From the NCBI GenBank assembly GCA_964625865.1, contig CAZVEV010000172.1, forward strand, positions 1 to 12,832: DNA of 12,832 nt, in the 5' to 3' direction. The position numbers and the translations under genes were made by a program. The notes under the pieces are model-generated. The model ran no database searches, was not told the DNA's origin, and saw only the letters and a list, made by a program, of their open reading frames with translations. Positions 10,984 to 12,832 of the stretch are shown piece by piece. Position 1 is the stretch's first letter. Every line of letters begins with the position of its first letter. The stretch comes from CAZVEV01 sp964625865. Its GTDB lineage: Bacteria > Planctomycetota > Phycisphaerae > SM23-33.

Positions 10984-12480
10984 ATGCATACCAAGACGAA
11001 AATCAGAGTGATGACGGTGGCGACGATGGCGTTGATCGCCGTGTGGGCGACGGACCTTGACGCGTGCAGCACGCCGGTGTTCCGCTACGCGCTGGAGCGC
11101 TGGCCGGCCGACTACTTCCCGGCGGTGGTGTTCCATCGCGGAGAACTGTCGGCCGAGCACAAACGCGTGGTGGAGATCATCCGCAAGGCCGCCAGCGAGG
11201 ACGGGGCGAACATCGGCGTGTACGACGTGGACCTCGACAAGAAGCTGGACAAGGGCACGACGGAGTTGTGGGAGCGTCACAAGTCGCTGGACCTTCCGGC
11301 GATGGTCGTGACGTACTCACTGCCCTACTCGGGACGAGGCCGCCCCCGCTATCCCGACGACCCGTTCCCCCCCACGTTCTGGACCGGCGAGATCACCGAG
11401 GCCAACGCTCGCGCGCTGGTCGACTCACCGATCCGCAAGGAGATCGCCCGCCGGATCCTCGCGGGCGACTCGGCCGTCTGGGTCGTCGTCGAGCCTGATC
11501 CGGACGTGTTGAAGAGGCTCTTCCCCGCCCCGGCCAAGACCATGGCCTACTCGTCAGGCACGCTCGTGCCGGCCGGCATCCTGCTGGTCGTGGGCCTCGG
11601 GGGCCTGATCGCCCTCAGGGGCCGGCGCGACCTGAACGGGTACTTCCGGGCCCTGCCGCTGACCGTGGTGGGGCTGGCCGTCCTGGTCGGCCTGGCGGGG
11701 CTGCGTCTGGAAGAGCCCGCCGACGACCCGACCCCGCAGGCCAGCACGGAGACCCAGCCGGCCGAAGACGACGGACCTGTAACCGTCGCCAAGGCCGAGG
11801 AGATCGTCCAGCAGGCGTTGACCCAGGCCGAAGACGCCTACGCGCGCAACAAGCCCGCCGTACCAACGCCTCCGCCGCCTCCGTCCCGCCCGGGATTCGG
11901 CCCGCCCGAAGCGCCGGCCAACCTCAAGGTGCAGTTCTCGACGATCCGCCTGTCCCGCAAGACCGCGGACGAGCGCATGTTCCTGGCCATGCTGATGCAC
12001 AGCGAGAAGGACCTGCTCGACGAGGAGTATGCAGTCGAGCCGATGGTCTTCCCGGTCTTCGGCCGCGGACGCGTGCTCTGGGCGCTGGTGGGCAAGGGCA
12101 TCAACGACGAGAACATGTTCGAGTCGTGCATGTATATCACCGGCGCGTGCAGTTGCGAGGTGAAGTTCCAGAACCCGGGCACGGACCTGCTGTTCAGCAA
12201 GGACTGGGACGAAGCGCTGGCCGACTTGATGGTCAAGGACGAGCCGATTGCGGACCTCAGGGGCGTGCCGGAGGGCGGCGAGGAGATATCGACGACCCCG
12301 CCGGGCGCCGCCGAGGGCACGGCCGACGCCTCCGATGCCGATCAGGCCTCTGCCGGTCCGGCACCCAAGAGCGGATCGTCAGGACTTGTCTTTACCGTCG
12401 TCGCCGTTACACTGGGCATCCTGGCCGTGGGAGGCACGGCCCTGCTGATGGTCCTCAAGCGTAAGACGAACGTGGAATAG
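10984..12480 (+). CDS. Membrane-anchored protein of unknown function, planctomycete type
   Basis: The function is not known to me. The 498-residue protein has a signal or first membrane segment (about 8-23) followed by ACSTPVFRYALERWPADYF (27-45), a signature I recall before ABC permease genes in planctomycetes. An extracytoplasmic domain of about 140 residues follows and ends near PAPAKTM. Two hydrophobic segments lie at about 193-211 and 224-240, with GRRDLNG between them. Then come an acidic linker, an Ala/Gln-rich helix (266-287), a Pro run (292-300), and a second domain with FLAMLMHSEKDLLDEEYAVE (333-352) and Cys382, Cys389 and Cys391, possibly disulfide- or metal-linked. A last membrane segment (about 468-490) ends in KRKTNVE. 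GGAG lies 5 bases before the ATG at 10984; the longer upstream frame crosses the hairpin and promoter. One base separates it from the permease gene. Confidence 0.75.
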   Translation: MHTKTKIRVMTVATMALIAVWATDLDACSTPVFRYALERWPADYFPAVVFHRGELSAEHKRVVEIIRKAASEDGANIGVYDVDLDKKLDKGTTELWERHKSLDLPAMVVTYSLPYSGRGRPRYPDDPFPPTFWTGEITEANARALVDSPIRKEIARRILAGDSAVWVVVEPDPDVLKRLFPAPAKTMAYSSGTLVPAGILLVVGLGGLIALRGRRDLNGYFRALPLTVVGLAVLVGLAGLRLEEPADDPTPQASTETQPAEDDGPVTVAKAEEIVQQALTQAEDAYARNKPAVPTPPPPPSRPGFGPPEAPANLKVQFSTIRLSRKTADERMFLAMLMHSEKDLLDEEYAVEPMVFPVFGRGRVLWALVGKGINDENMFESCMYITGACSCEVKFQNPGTDLLFSKDWDEALADLMVKDEPIADLRGVPEGGEEISTTPPGAAEGTADASDADQASAGPAPKSGSSGLVFTVVAVTLGILAVGGTALLMVLKRKTNVE

Positions 12481-12481
12481 C

Positions 12482-12832
12482 ATGAGTCCGTGGCGCCTGA
12501 TTATTCGTGAAATCCTCCACCGCAAGCTGGACTTTGCGCTGGCGGCGGTGGCGGTGCTCATCGCGGTGACCGTTCTGGTGGCCCAGTTGGAGGTCCTCGA
12601 CCGTCACGACCGCAACACCGAGGCCATCCTCGCCCGCGTGCAGGCCGCCACCGACCGCGAGGTCGCCGCCAAGGCCGCCGAAGTCGCCGCCGAAGTCGCC
12701 AAGCTCGACGACGAGATGCGGAAGATCATGAAGAACATGGGCTTCAATATCTTCATCCTTCCCAAGCGGCCCGAGACGGGCAGCTTCCTGCCCGAAGAGA
12801 CCACCCCGGCGTACATGCCCGAGAAGTACGTG
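12482..12832 (+). CDS. ABC transporter permease, MacB/FtsX type, N-terminal part
   Basis: The gene runs off the right edge; 117 codons are seen and no stop is reached. The product begins MSPWRLIIREILHRKLDF, a cytoplasmic amphipathic lead, then one membrane segment (about 18-36). An Ala/Glu/Lys-rich helix, likely coiled coil, spans about 45-83. It then enters MGFNIFILPK (86-95), the start of a periplasmic domain as in MacB/FtsX permeases, where an N-I-F-I/V motif is common. The start ATG comes one base after the TAG of the previous gene, so the two are coupled and the previous protein is probably a partner of the transporter. ATPase and further permease genes would be expected to the right. 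The family call rests on the N-terminus only. Confidence 0.7.
   Translation, partial: MSPWRLIIREILHRKLDFALAAVAVLIAVTVLVAQLEVLDRHDRNTEAILARVQAATDREVAAKAAEVAAEVAKLDDEMRKIMKNMGFNIFILPKRPETGSFLPEETTPAYMPEKYV

Overview
The window is GC-rich bacterial DNA with strong third-position bias, which produces long spurious antisense ORFs. It most resembles a planctomycete, perhaps of the Phycisphaerae side. The grounds are many Gfo/Idh oxidoreductases, a Tat-exported ThuA-like protein, a sulfatase-fold protein of the DSM/DTLR type, a PL10 pectate lyase, and a membrane-anchored protein opening with a CSTPVFRYALERW signature that I recall from planctomycetes. The assignment is inference; no rRNA or tRNA gene lies in the window.

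Layout: (i) 1-883 has no convincing gene. It holds three different word-like short repeats (CTCTGTG, a 9-nt ATCTGTGC unit and an AACCTTC heptad) and two TTTACAC/GTGTAAA dyads. (ii) infA (minus strand) has a good promoter and a perfect 9-bp hairpin at its predicted mRNA 5' end. (iii) A ThuA-like protein (minus) is divergent from (iv) a tight six-gene plus-strand operon, 2203-8247: Gfo/Idh A, sugar isomerase-like TIM barrel, Gfo/Idh B, sulfatase-fold hydrolase, Gfo/Idh C (paralogue of A) and sulfotransferase. (v) A PL10 pectate lyase (minus) converges on the operon; one inverted repeat holds both stop codons. (vi) A DUF433/DUF5615 toxin-antitoxin-like pair follows a promoter with perfect TTGACA and TATAAT hexamers. 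(vii) aat, leucyl/phenylalanyl-tRNA-protein transferase. (viii) A membrane-anchored planctomycete-type protein lies one base before the start of an ABC-transporter permease that runs off the window.

How the genes may work together: none of the six operon proteins shows a signal peptide, so the cluster looks cytoplasmic. Three NAD(P)-dependent sugar oxidoreductases and an isomerase suggest oxidation, epimerisation or re-reduction of a sugar or cyclitol. A PAPS-dependent sulfotransferase would add sulfate to it. The sulfatase-fold enzyme lacks the formylglycine motif and carries Thr where the nucleophile belongs, so it more likely acts on phosphate esters or diesters, or transfers a phospho-group. 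The set could build or remodel a sulfated or phosphorylated small molecule rather than only degrade sulfated polysaccharide. This operon is the best candidate here for an undescribed system. The 5' hairpin of infA, the repeat cluster and the promoter of the DUF433/DUF5615 pair are the next most interesting.
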